Shown: positions 6,324 through 13,000 of the stretch, in pieces | Position numbering within the stretch: the stretch's first letter is position 1 | Layout: every line of letters begins with the position of its first letter | Source of the DNA: Verrucomicrobiota bacterium | GTDB lineage: Bacteria > Verrucomicrobiota > Verrucomicrobiae > Chthoniobacterales > UBA10450 | Direction of reading: 5' to 3' | DNA: 13,612 nucleotides | Assembly (NCBI GenBank): GCA_005887855.1 | Contig: VBQB01000091.1 | Location: 1-13,612 of the forward strand | Program-made: the position numbers and the translations under genes | Notes under the pieces: model-generated | Database searches by the model: none | Told to the model about the DNA's origin: nothing | Seen by the model: only the letters and a program-made list of their open reading frames with translations

Positions 6324-6533
6324 GTGGTCGCGCTCTGGCGCGCGATTTCAATTAAAGCGAATGGCTTGACGCCCCTGCTTCGGCGCGTCGCATTGTTGTC
6401 GGCGGCCGTTATCGTCATATCGACGGTTGCAGCAGTTCGCGAGGCCAGGCAAAGCCGAGAAAGAGTCGGTGAGCCCTTCACCAATGAGTTCGCCATCGCG
6501 GATTCGGCGATCCAGGATGAATTTTTGAAATGA
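6324..6533 (+). CDS. Small single-helix membrane protein, possible anti-sigma factor (start or frame uncertain)
   Basis: The frame from GTG at 6324 gives 69 residues: a short basic N-terminus, one transmembrane segment at about 20-38 (LRRVALLSAAVIVISTVAAV), and a polar tail ending DEFLK. Its TGA overlaps the ATG of the next gene (6530). Position and topology match a CnrY-like anti-sigma: a short cytoplasmic part, one helix, a periplasmic tail. This is inference from context only. Oddly, the best start is in another frame: ATG at 6314 overlaps the sigma stop and has AAGGA at a good distance, but reads only 13 codons (MNKGGRALARDFN) to a TAA at 6353. The GTG has no well-spaced ribosome site. 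Either the GTG is used through coupling, or a one-base indel has split an original gene. Confidence 0.55.
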   Translation: MVALWRAISIKANGLTPLLRRVALLSAAVIVISTVAAVREARQSRERVGEPFTNEFAIADSAIQDEFLK

Positions 6534-6949
6534 ACCGCGCGTTGCAGTGGAAACTGATAGGCGGCTTTATCCTCGTGTTCATCGCCGGCGGAATCACCGG
6601 CGCTTTCTTTGGAGGATTGCACGCTCGGCATCTTTTCTTTGAATTTCATCATCCCGAACTGATAGCTGCTAGAATGAAGGAAAGACTCCGGACGGAGCTC
6701 AACTTGACGCCGGAACAAGTCGCCAAAATATCGCCGATCGTCGATAAGACGGCCGCCCAACTGAAACAAATACGACGAGACACAGGCCGACGCGTCCATC
6801 AAATCATGACGGAAGCGCATCGGGAGATGGCTGTAAATCTCACCAATAAGCAGCGCCTTAAATTGCAAAAAATCGAAGAGCGCCATCGACACCGCTTTCA
6901 CGCTCACGGGCTGCGCGAGCCCACTCCAGAACCGTCACCAACTCCGTAG
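6530..6949 (+). CDS. Membrane-anchored LTxxQ protein, Spy/CpxP/CnrX-like periplasmic metal or stress sensor
   Basis: The 139-residue product has an N-terminal transmembrane anchor at about 8-29 (WKLIGGFILVFIAGGITGAF) and a helical periplasmic domain with LTPEQ at 59-63 and LTNKQ at 104-108. It ends in a Pro/Thr tail. Histidines cluster at the start (31, 34, 40, 41) and near the end (119, 121, 124, 126) of the helical part. CnrX of Cupriavidus binds Ni/Co with His, Glu and Met residues at similar ends of its helical hairpin. I infer a sensor that controls the membrane anti-sigma protein encoded just upstream. The start overlaps the upstream stop (ATGA). The two downstream genes are on the opposite strand, so the operon ends here. 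Confidence 0.82.
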   Translation: MNRALQWKLIGGFILVFIAGGITGAFFGGLHARHLFFEFHHPELIAARMKERLRTELNLTPEQVAKISPIVDKTAAQLKQIRRDTGRRVHQIMTEAHREMAVNLTNKQRLKLQKIEERHRHRFHAHGLREPTPEPSPTP

Positions 6950-6992
6950 TACAGGCCTTCTGATGTCTATTGATTGCGGGCTCTGTCGTCAG

Positions 6993-7691
6993 TTAGAAGC
7001 GCAGCCCTTTATCGAAAAAGATTTGTTCGCGCTCGACTTTTGCGCCCCGGCTGACAAAGAGATCGCGCAGCTCGGGTATGTAGTAATCGCGCCCGAACGT
7101 GGGGTTGAGTCCGAAAAAGATCTTGCCGGCCGGGGCAAGGTGGCGCTGTAAGTCACGCAGGAGAAAATCCCATTCCGCCGGTCCCCAAAGTCGTTCCGCT
7201 GGATAATGGAGATTAAAATTAATCGAGAACGCGGTAATCCAATCGAACTTTTGACCAAGCTCCGGCAGCGGCTCGAATGCTTTAATCGTCCAAACCACGC
7301 GCCGGACACCGAAAAGATCGAGCAAGTCGGTGAAGAGAGGGAACTGATCGAGATCAAGGCCAAGGACCGAATGACCGAACCTTTTCAAGATGAACAAAAA
7401 GAATCCGCCTCCGCAACCGAGGTCGAGCACGCGTTTCGGTGCCGAGCGATGGAGTTTCAAATCTTGCACCCGTTTGCAATTGACCCGTAACCAGTGGTCG
7501 ACATCGGCGTATTTCGCATATTCGGCGGACAATCCGGCATGCCGTTGCTGGATTCCGCGTAACCGTTGCTGATCAATACTCGCGAGCAGCGGTTTAATCG
7601 GCAGCGGAAAAATCACGCGTTGCGCTCTACGCCATGCCCGGCGGTAGGTCACCGGCTGCGCGAGTTTGCCTATTTTATGGGAAAGCTTCAT
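6993..7691 (-). CDS. Class I SAM-dependent methyltransferase
   Basis: The 232-residue product has motif I VLDLGCGGG at 88-96, which binds S-adenosylmethionine, and the acidic end of strand 2 in GLDLD (111-115). Later come WITAFSINF and a LAPAGKIFFGL strand-turn typical of post-I motifs. The N-terminal 60 residues are basic and helical, and a conserved-looking YAKYADVDHWL precedes the fold. No substrate can be named. It lies downstream of pyrD on the same strand, separated by 59 bases that hold a strong inverted repeat, so it may be a separate unit. It converges with the LTxxQ gene, 43 bases between the stops. Confidence 0.85.
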   Translation of the reverse strand: MKLSHKIGKLAQPVTYRRAWRRAQRVIFPLPIKPLLASIDQQRLRGIQQRHAGLSAEYAKYADVDHWLRVNCKRVQDLKLHRSAPKRVLDLGCGGGFFLFILKRFGHSVLGLDLDQFPLFTDLLDLFGVRRVVWTIKAFEPLPELGQKFDWITAFSINFNLHYPAERLWGPAEWDFLLRDLQRHLAPAGKIFFGLNPTFGRDYYIPELRDLFVSRGAKVEREQIFFDKGLRF

Positions 7692-7705
7692 TTCAGAAAT
7701 CCAGC

Positions 7706-7747
7706 CGACAATCGCGACGTGCCGAGCGAATCGACGCGCGATTGTCG
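7706..7747 (-). terminator. 11-bp perfect inverted repeat after pyrD
   Basis: CGACAATCGCG (7706-7716) pairs exactly with CGCGATTGTCG (7737-7747) around a 20-base loop. It begins 3 bases after the pyrD stop codon. On the minus strand it is followed by GCTGGATTTCTG, without a real U-tract, so it could be a terminator, a 3'-end stabiliser or an operator for the methyltransferase gene that starts at 7691. Confidence 0.5.
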
Positions 7748-7750
7748 ATC

Positions 7751-8764
7751 TTACGAGAGACCTTCCATGATTTCGCGAAGAAGTCGTGGGCCGCGATAAA
7801 TGTAGCCTGTGTAAACCTGAAGAAGCTGCGCGCCCGCCTCAAATTTCTCGCGCGCGGATTCGGCATTAAAAATTCCGCCAGACGCGACCACCGGTATCTT
7901 GGACGTTGTGGCGATCGCCCGCACAAGCATTGTGGATTTCTTCCTTAGCGGCGCCCCGCTCAAACCGCCCGATTCATCACGTACCGACGGAATCGATGAA
8001 TGATCGAGGGTCGTGTTTGTCGCGATAATTCCCGCGACTCCATTTTGTTCACAGATCGCAATGATCTCTTCCAGTTCGATGGGCGAAAGGTCCGGAGCAA
8101 TTTTCACGAGTAACGGTTTGGGGGTTAGTCGATTCTCATCGCGAATCGCGCCGAGCAACCGTGAAAGTGCGACCGGTTGCTGCAACTCACGCAGGCCGGG
8201 AGTATTTGGCGAGCTAACATTCAGCGCGATGTAATCCGCGAACTCGCGAAGCAAGCGGAATGAATAAAGGTAATCGCCCGTTGCTTCTTCCAGCAGAGTG
8301 ACCTTCGATTTTCCGATGTTGATCCCGACCGGGACCGCCGGCCATAGCCCGCTCTCACGCAGCCTGCGCAATCGTTTCGCGATAGCATCCGCCCCATCGT
8401 TGTTAAAACCGAGACGATTGATCAGCGTCTGCTCCTCGGGAAAACGGAAGATGCGTGGCTTCGGATTTCCCGGCTGCGCTTTAGCCGTCACCGTGCCGAT
8501 TTCGATAAAACCAAACCCGAGCGCCGCCCACGCCGGTAAGCCGATCCCGTTCTTGTCCAATCCCGCCGCCAGTCCAATTGGATTTGGAAAATTTAAACCG
8601 AAAACGGTTTTCGGTTTCGGCCGAGGCTGAAAAACTTTCAGCGCACGCAGGGCAAGATCGACATGGGAAGCGCCGCGGAGCAACGCAATCGTGAGATGAT
8701 GGGCGGCTTCAGCGTCCAGCGAGAAGAGAAGCGGCCGAACAAATCGCTCGTAGCCATTCTTCAT
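7751..8764 (-). CDS. pyrD: Dihydroorotate dehydrogenase, class 2 (quinone)
   Basis: This FMN enzyme oxidises dihydroorotate to orotate in pyrimidine synthesis, passing electrons to membrane quinone. The product is 337 aa, the usual class 2 length, including the N-terminal membrane-associating helices (MKNGYERFVRPLLFSL...). Hallmarks are GLAAGLDKNG (65-74), NRLGFNNDG, the substrate/catalytic segment NVSSPNTPGLR with S185 as the likely base, ATNTT, and the FMN-phosphate region GGIFNAESAREK with YTGYIYRGP near the end. The ATG at 8764 overlaps the mnmE stop as ATGA, which fixes the start and implies translational coupling; the frame is open further upstream, but that part is antisense-like and basic. 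It is last in the hisC-mnmE-pyrD set. Confidence 0.96.
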   Translation of the reverse strand: MKNGYERFVRPLLFSLDAEAAHHLTIALLRGASHVDLALRALKVFQPRPKPKTVFGLNFPNPIGLAAGLDKNGIGLPAWAALGFGFIEIGTVTAKAQPGNPKPRIFRFPEEQTLINRLGFNNDGADAIAKRLRRLRESGLWPAVPVGINIGKSKVTLLEEATGDYLYSFRLLREFADYIALNVSSPNTPGLRELQQPVALSRLLGAIRDENRLTPKPLLVKIAPDLSPIELEEIIAICEQNGVAGIIATNTTLDHSSIPSVRDESGGLSGAPLRKKSTMLVRAIATTSKIPVVASGGIFNAESAREKFEAGAQLLQVYTGYIYRGPRLLREIMEGLS

Positions 8765-10170
8765 TTGCCGATGCAGAACTGCCCGAAGACCGAATCGAGA
8801 ATTTGTTCCACGCCGACGGCACCAATTATCTCCCCGACCGCGTGTAACGCTTCGTTGAGATCGAGCGCGACATATTCCGGCGACAGCCCCTTGCCAAGCG
8901 CTACGCTTGCGCGATTGCATGACTCCAATGCGCGGCGCAGGCAATCGCGATGCCGCGTGTTGATGGCGACGGCGCTTTCCGGCCTGAGGTTCTGTTCCCT
9001 TATGCACGCCAGAATTTCTTTTTCGAGATCTGGCAAACCTTCTCTCGTCGCGCACGAAATGCGCAGTGCATCGAAATTTTTCCAGTCACTATGCTCAGGC
9101 AAATCGCCCTTGTTCAAAAGTACGATTTCGTTCGAATTCCCGGCGCGATCATCGAAATGTGGAGGCTTGGGCGCGTTGCGATCGGCGATGTGGAGACGCA
9201 GGTCCGCCATTTGCAGTGACTTTTCGGTGCGGGCAATTCCTTCACGCTCGAGGTCGCTTGTCGACGTTCGCAGGCCGGCAGTGTCAAGCAAACGGATTGG
9301 CACACCGTTGAGATTGATCATTTCTTCGATGGTATCGCGCGTCGTGCCATGGATTTCGCTCACGATCACTCGCTCGTAGCCGAGAAGTCGATTGAGCAAG
9401 CTGGACTTGCCGGCATTAGTCGCTCCAAAAATCACCACCCGCACGCCTTCGCGCAGAATCCGCCCTTGATTGGCCGTGGCGAGCAGCGCCGTCATTTCCT
9501 CGCGGACCGAATCGAGTCGTGCGCCCAATTTTTCAGCTTCATCTGGCGCGATACCTTCCTCTGGAAAATCAATCGATACGTCGATGTGCGCGATCAGCGA
9601 AATCAATTCGTCGCGTACCTTTCCAATCTTCTCGCCGAGTCTGCCTTCAAGCTGTTCGGTAGCGGAACGCAGCGCGAGATCGGTCTTGGCGCGAATCAGG
9701 TCAATCACTGCTTCAGCCTGGGTGAGGTCCATTTTGCCGTTGAGGAATGCGCGCTCCGTGAACTCGCCCGGCCGCGCCCCGCGGCTACCGGCGCAGAGAC
9801 AAGCCTCCATCACGCGCGCGCTTACGAGCATTCCGCCGTGGCAACTGATCTCGATCAGATCTTCGCCCGTGTAACTCGCCGGCGCGCGATGAATCGACAG
9901 CATCACTTGATCGATCAATTTGCCCGCTGCATCGAAAATTTCCCCGAAATGCTGAACATGCGATGCAAATCGCGACGGTTTTTCTTTGCCGCGAAAAATC
10001 TTATCGGCAATGGCGACGGCATCCGCACCGGAGACCCGAACGAGCGCGATCGCCCCTTCACCAGGAGGAGTGGAGATAGCGGCGATTGTGTCGCCCGCGA
10101 TGATCGGGCTCTCTCCGGCGGTCAAACCTGTCGATGTTTCGGGAGAATTTCTTTCAGCGCTCCGATGCAT
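8761..10170 (-). CDS. mnmE: tRNA modification GTPase MnmE (TrmE)
   Basis: With MnmG it installs the carboxymethylaminomethyl group on U34 of tRNAs reading split codon boxes, and binds folate and GTP. The N-terminal domain begins DTIAAISTPPGEGAIALVRVSG (quoted in part: DTIAAISTPPGEG). A helical domain follows, and the inserted G domain carries P-loop GATNAGKS (249-256), GTTRDT (275-280), DTAG (296-299) and NKGD (353-356). The protein ends in FCIGK, the universal C-terminal motif with the functional cysteine. It is therefore complete. From the ATG at 10170 it is 469 aa and overlaps hisC by 49 bases. A TTG at 10125 overlaps the hisC stop (TTGA) and would give 454 aa, the E. coli length. The ATG has GGAG about 11 bases upstream, so both starts remain possible. 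Confidence 0.96.
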   Translation of the reverse strand: MHRSAERNSPETSTGLTAGESPIIAGDTIAAISTPPGEGAIALVRVSGADAVAIADKIFRGKEKPSRFASHVQHFGEIFDAAGKLIDQVMLSIHRAPASYTGEDLIEISCHGGMLVSARVMEACLCAGSRGARPGEFTERAFLNGKMDLTQAEAVIDLIRAKTDLALRSATEQLEGRLGEKIGKVRDELISLIAHIDVSIDFPEEGIAPDEAEKLGARLDSVREEMTALLATANQGRILREGVRVVIFGATNAGKSSLLNRLLGYERVIVSEIHGTTRDTIEEMINLNGVPIRLLDTAGLRTSTSDLEREGIARTEKSLQMADLRLHIADRNAPKPPHFDDRAGNSNEIVLLNKGDLPEHSDWKNFDALRISCATREGLPDLEKEILACIREQNLRPESAVAINTRHRDCLRRALESCNRASVALGKGLSPEYVALDLNEALHAVGEIIGAVGVEQILDSVFGQFCIGK

Positions 10171-11231
10171 TTTCTATTTTGCTCCATTGTCCCCACAGAA
10201 ATGCGAATCCATTCTGGCAATTTGTAACCTTTGAGAGATCGCACGATGATCTTTCGCGCGAGCAACTTTTCAAAGACAGCGGTGCCATCGCCGACATTTA
10301 CCATCACGAAATTCGCGGCGCCCGGCACGAACTGGATCTTCATCTCGGCAAATTGCTCTTGCAGATAAGCGCGCCCGGCATGGACGACGCGCTTGGTTTC
10401 GCGCTGGTGCGCGTCGTCCGCCAGAGCCGCGAGCGCACCGGCCTGAGCGATGGCATTAACGTTAAATGGTTGCCTCGCCTTGTGAAGCACGTCGATCAAG
10501 TCAGTCCGCGCGACTCCGTAGCCGACGCGCAGACCGGCGAGGCCGTGAATTTTGGAGAAGGTGCGCAGAACAACGATGTTCCTGCCGTCGCGGACGTATT
10601 GCAATATGTCGGGCGAATTATCGATGAATTCAAAATAAGCTTCGTCGAAAACGACAATAATGTTTTTCGGGACGCGCGATATGAAACTGTCGATCGTCGA
10701 CTGCGAAATCAAACTACCAGTGGGATTATTGGGGTTGGGGATGAAAATGAGGCGGGTTTTCGGCGTGATCGCATCGAGCATCGCTTCGAGGTCCTGCTGG
10801 TAATCCGGGCTTGGCGTTTCCACCGTGCGCGCGCCGAAAAGGGTCGCGATCAATTTGTAGGCGATGAAAGCGTGCTCCGACGTGATCACGTCATCGCCCC
10901 GATGAAGGAACGCATGGCCAAGAAATTCGATCACTTCATTCGAACCATTGGCAAGAATGATGTTTTCGCGCGCGACTCGGAGGTTGCCTGCGAGTGCGTC
11001 CCGCAAGTAAAACCCGCCGCCGTCGGGATATAGGTGCGCGTTTTGCAATGCGGCGCGCATGGCCTCGATTGCTTTCGGCGACGGGCCAAGCGAGTTCTCG
11101 TTCGAGGCGAGCTTGATGATTGCGCCTGGATCGACACCGAGTTCGCGGGCGGTCTCCTCGATTGGTTTGCCTGGTTCGTAAACCGCAAGATCGCCCAACT
11201 GCGGGTTCGCCAGTTCCCAAATCGAGGTCAT
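10122..11231 (-). CDS. hisC: Histidinol-phosphate aminotransferase
   Basis: This PLP enzyme (fold type I, aminotransferase class II) converts imidazole-acetol phosphate and glutamate to histidinol phosphate in histidine synthesis. Its 369 residues match the family. Visible motifs: LASNENSLGPSP (41-52), NPNNPTGS (166-173), DEAYFEF (196-202) and the cofactor lysine in TFSKIHGLAGLRVGYG (K227). Branch members can also act on other amino acids (aromatic or cobalamin-related CobD), but the N-terminus and motif set favour HisC. It is the first gene of a coupled set with mnmE and pyrD. The ATG has no Shine-Dalgarno; TAACAT (11244-11239) ends 7 bases upstream. Confidence 0.93.
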   Translation of the reverse strand: MTSIWELANPQLGDLAVYEPGKPIEETARELGVDPGAIIKLASNENSLGPSPKAIEAMRAALQNAHLYPDGGGFYLRDALAGNLRVARENIILANGSNEVIEFLGHAFLHRGDDVITSEHAFIAYKLIATLFGARTVETPSPDYQQDLEAMLDAITPKTRLIFIPNPNNPTGSLISQSTIDSFISRVPKNIIVVFDEAYFEFIDNSPDILQYVRDGRNIVVLRTFSKIHGLAGLRVGYGVARTDLIDVLHKARQPFNVNAIAQAGALAALADDAHQRETKRVVHAGRAYLQEQFAEMKIQFVPGAANFVMVNVGDGTAVFEKLLARKIIVRSLKGYKLPEWIRISVGTMEQNRKCIGALKEILPKHRQV

Positions 11232-11238
11232 GGGTTCA

Positions 11239-11244
11239 ATGTTA
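11239..11244 (-). promoter_or_regulatory. Candidate -10 hexamer for hisC
   Basis: TAACAT on the minus strand ends 7 bases before the hisC ATG (11231), which would give a leaderless or nearly leaderless operon mRNA. No convincing -35 was found, so the call is tentative. Confidence 0.25.
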
Positions 11245-11258
11245 GATGTAAGTGAAGC

Positions 11259-11271
11259 AAGCTTCCAGCCT
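11259..11271. repeat. Degenerate copy of the ggt-type palindrome
   Basis: AAGCT-TCC-AGCCT followed by CTC matches the inferred unit (AGGCT-TCC-AGCCTGTC) except for two bases, with the same TCC loop as the coding-strand hairpins in ggt. It lies in the gap between divergent hisC and the LABN gene. The stem has one mismatch. Confidence 0.35.
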
Positions 11272-11352
11272 CTCGCGGTGATGATTTACGCAACGTGGAG
11301 CGGCAAACAAAAAGCTGTTCACGATGAGCGATCTGTTCAACCTTTCGCCCTT

Positions 11353-11694
11353 ATGAACAGTTTTTATTTTCTGGCCGATACCAAGGTCCTCGGAATCGCG
11401 TTTAATTTTTGGAAGATCATCGGCTGGAGCGGTAGCCTCATTTTCGGTTTGCGCTTTTTGATCCAGTGGATCGCTTCCGAACGTGCACACAAAAGCGTAA
11501 TCCCCTTTGGTTTCTGGGAATGCAGCGCGCTCGGCTCATTTTTACTGCTCGCCTACTTCGCGATCTATCGTCAGGATTCCGTTGGTGTCTTGCAAAGTAT
11601 ACTGCCGCTGCCGATTTACCTGCGGAATCTATACTTCCGCTACACTCATCACGTGCCCAAACATGCTGGCGCCGCCCCGCGCCCCGAAGAGTAA
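11353..11694 (+). CDS. Lipid A biosynthesis N-terminal (LABN) domain membrane protein
   Basis: The 113-residue product matches the LABN domain (PF07578 type). WKIIGWSGSLIFGLRFLIQW is the first helix with its arginine; SERAHKSVIPFGFW is the conserved loop, followed by a helix at SALGSFLLLAYFAIYRQDSVG and the ending LPIYLRNLYF. Three membrane helices are predicted. The domain often accompanies lipid A or glycosyltransferase genes as a stand-alone protein; its biochemical role is not well defined. I chose ATG 11353 because homologous sequence starts shortly after it. The frame stays open up to 11230, where an ATG would overlap the divergent hisC start, but that part looks non-coding. The 121-base gap upstream holds a degenerate palindrome. 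nifS follows after 33 bases. Confidence 0.85.
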   Translation: MNSFYFLADTKVLGIAFNFWKIIGWSGSLIFGLRFLIQWIASERAHKSVIPFGFWECSALGSFLLLAYFAIYRQDSVGVLQSILPLPIYLRNLYFRYTHHVPKHAGAAPRPEE

Positions 11695-11716
11695 TTTTGC
11701 GGTCTGCGACGCCACC

Positions 11717-11722
11717 TATAAA
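11717..11722 (+). promoter_or_regulatory. Candidate -10 hexamer for the cysteine desulfurase gene
   Basis: TATAAA lies 5 and 8 bases before the ATGs at 11728 and 11731. TTTTGC (11695-11700) is a poor -35 at 16 bases. If used, it gives a leaderless mRNA independent of the upstream LABN gene. Confidence 0.35.
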
Positions 11723-11727
11723 TTTTG

Positions 11728-12930
11728 ATGATGACCACGACGGACGAAATTATTTATCTGGATAACAACGCGACGACGCAGCTAGATCCCGCCGTGATCG
11801 AAGAGATGCTGCCGTTTTTGACAAAATATTACGGCAACCCTTCCAGCGGTTATGCCTTGGCCGCGAAAGTGCGAACGGCCGTCGATCTTGCCCGTGAGCG
11901 GCTGGCGGCATTGCTCGGTTGTGAGGCCTCGGAAATTGTGTTCACAAGCTGCGGGACGGAATCGAACAATGCCGTGATCAATTCGGCCCTGCAATTCGAG
12001 CCGCGCGGCAAACATATAGTTACGAGCGCCGTAGAACACAGCGCCATTCTTCGCCCTTGTCAGGACCTCGCGAAACGGGGATGCGAGGTCACATTTCTTG
12101 GGGTGGATCAAGATGGAAATGTCGATCTTGGTGAGTTGGAGGCAGCGATTCGCCCGGAAACGGCGATCGTTTCGCTCATGTGGGCGAATAACGAGACCGG
12201 TGTTTTATTTCCAGTCGAGAAGATCGCGGAGATGTGTCGCGAAAAAGGCGTAATCTTTCACACTGACGCCGTGCAAGCTGCCGGTAAAATCCGGATTCGC
12301 CTCCACGACACGGCAATCAATTTCCTTTCCCTCTCAGCCCACAAGTTTCATGGACCAAAGGGCGTGGGCGCACTTTACGTCAACCGGCGGACGCGTTTTT
12401 ACCCCTCGATCGTGGGTGGCGGTCAAGAAAACGGGCGTCGTGGCGGCACAGAAAATGTCGCCTTGATTACCGGTTTGGGGAAAGCGGCTGAGCGTGCAGC
12501 CGAATCTCTATCGGAAGAAGAAACGCGCGTTCGAGCGATGCGTGACCGGTTTGAAAAAACAATTCTCGAAGCGGTGAGCGGAGCATCGGTTAATGGCGCT
12601 GGCGCCAAACGCCTGCCAAACACCTCGAGCGTTTCATTTGATGGCATCGAATCGCCCGCAGCGCTTCTGTTACTGGATCGACATCATATTTGCTGCTCGG
12701 CGGGGTCAGCGTGCCGGACGGGTTCACAGGAGGCTTCGCACGTGCTTCGCGCAATGAACCCAAAAGGAGATGGCGCGCGGCGCAGTCTGCGATTCTCCTT
12801 CGGACGCTTTAACTCCGACGCGCAGGTTGATCGCGCGATTGAAATCGTACCCAAAGTAATCGAGAAGCTGCGTCAATTGTCTTCGCCGGTTCAAGGAAGC
12901 GCTTTGTCATCTGTAGCCACGGCTCCGTGA
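11728..12930 (+). CDS. Cysteine desulfurase, NifS/IscS family
   Basis: This PLP enzyme takes sulfur from cysteine as a protein persulfide for Fe-S clusters and thiolated tRNA. The 400-aa product has YLDNNATTQLDP (10-21), YGNPSS (35-40), TSCGTESNN (73-81), VEHSAI, WANNETG (152-158), HTDAVQAAGKI, the cofactor lysine in SAHKFHGPKG (K206), GGGQENGRRGGTEN (230-243), and the mobile-loop cysteine in CSAGSACRTG (C329 expected). These are class I (NifS/IscS) features. The C-terminal ~20 residues (SSPVQGSALSSVATAP) look like an unstructured tail. TTG at 11725 would add one residue; ATG at 11728 or 11731 is more likely. No Fe-S scaffold gene is next to it, so the role (general Fe-S or tRNA thiolation) is open. 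PdxH, which makes its cofactor, is encoded next on the same strand. Confidence 0.94.
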   Translation: MMTTTDEIIYLDNNATTQLDPAVIEEMLPFLTKYYGNPSSGYALAAKVRTAVDLARERLAALLGCEASEIVFTSCGTESNNAVINSALQFEPRGKHIVTSAVEHSAILRPCQDLAKRGCEVTFLGVDQDGNVDLGELEAAIRPETAIVSLMWANNETGVLFPVEKIAEMCREKGVIFHTDAVQAAGKIRIRLHDTAINFLSLSAHKFHGPKGVGALYVNRRTRFYPSIVGGGQENGRRGGTENVALITGLGKAAERAAESLSEEETRVRAMRDRFEKTILEAVSGASVNGAGAKRLPNTSSVSFDGIESPAALLLLDRHHICCSAGSACRTGSQEASHVLRAMNPKGDGARRSLRFSFGRFNSDAQVDRAIEIVPKVIEKLRQLSSPVQGSALSSVATAP

Positions 12931-12970
12931 GCCGGCCCGGCTTAAGTCGCTGGATCGACAATTTCCTTGC

Positions 12971-12988
12971 CGCGCAATATGGTGCGCG
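12971..12988 (+). terminator. Possible terminator after the cysteine desulfurase gene
   Basis: CGCGCA (12971-12976) and TGCGCG (12983-12988) form a perfect 6-bp stem with a 6-base loop, followed by the T-rich ATTGTTCTTCTC. It lies in the 70-base gap before pdxH. Confidence 0.35.
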
Positions 12989-13000
12989 ATTGTTCTTCTC

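Noticed and set aside
8765..9055. Upstream extension of pyrD by 97 codons
   Set aside because: It overlaps mnmE in another frame, is strongly basic and low in hydrophobic residues, and the ATG at 8764 gives the family length with an ATGA overlap.
9349..10227. 292-codon open frame on the plus strand opposite mnmE
   Set aside because: It is fully antisense to mnmE, whose GTPase motifs are unmistakable; the product is rich in His/Arg/Phe without domain-like order.
10134..11033. 299-codon open frame on the plus strand opposite hisC
   Set aside because: It is antisense to a clear HisC and arises from the GC-skewed codon use of that gene.
11230..11352. 41-codon extension of the LABN protein to an ATG overlapping the hisC start
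   Set aside because: It adds no hydrophobic or conserved sequence, and it would leave no room for the divergent promoters.
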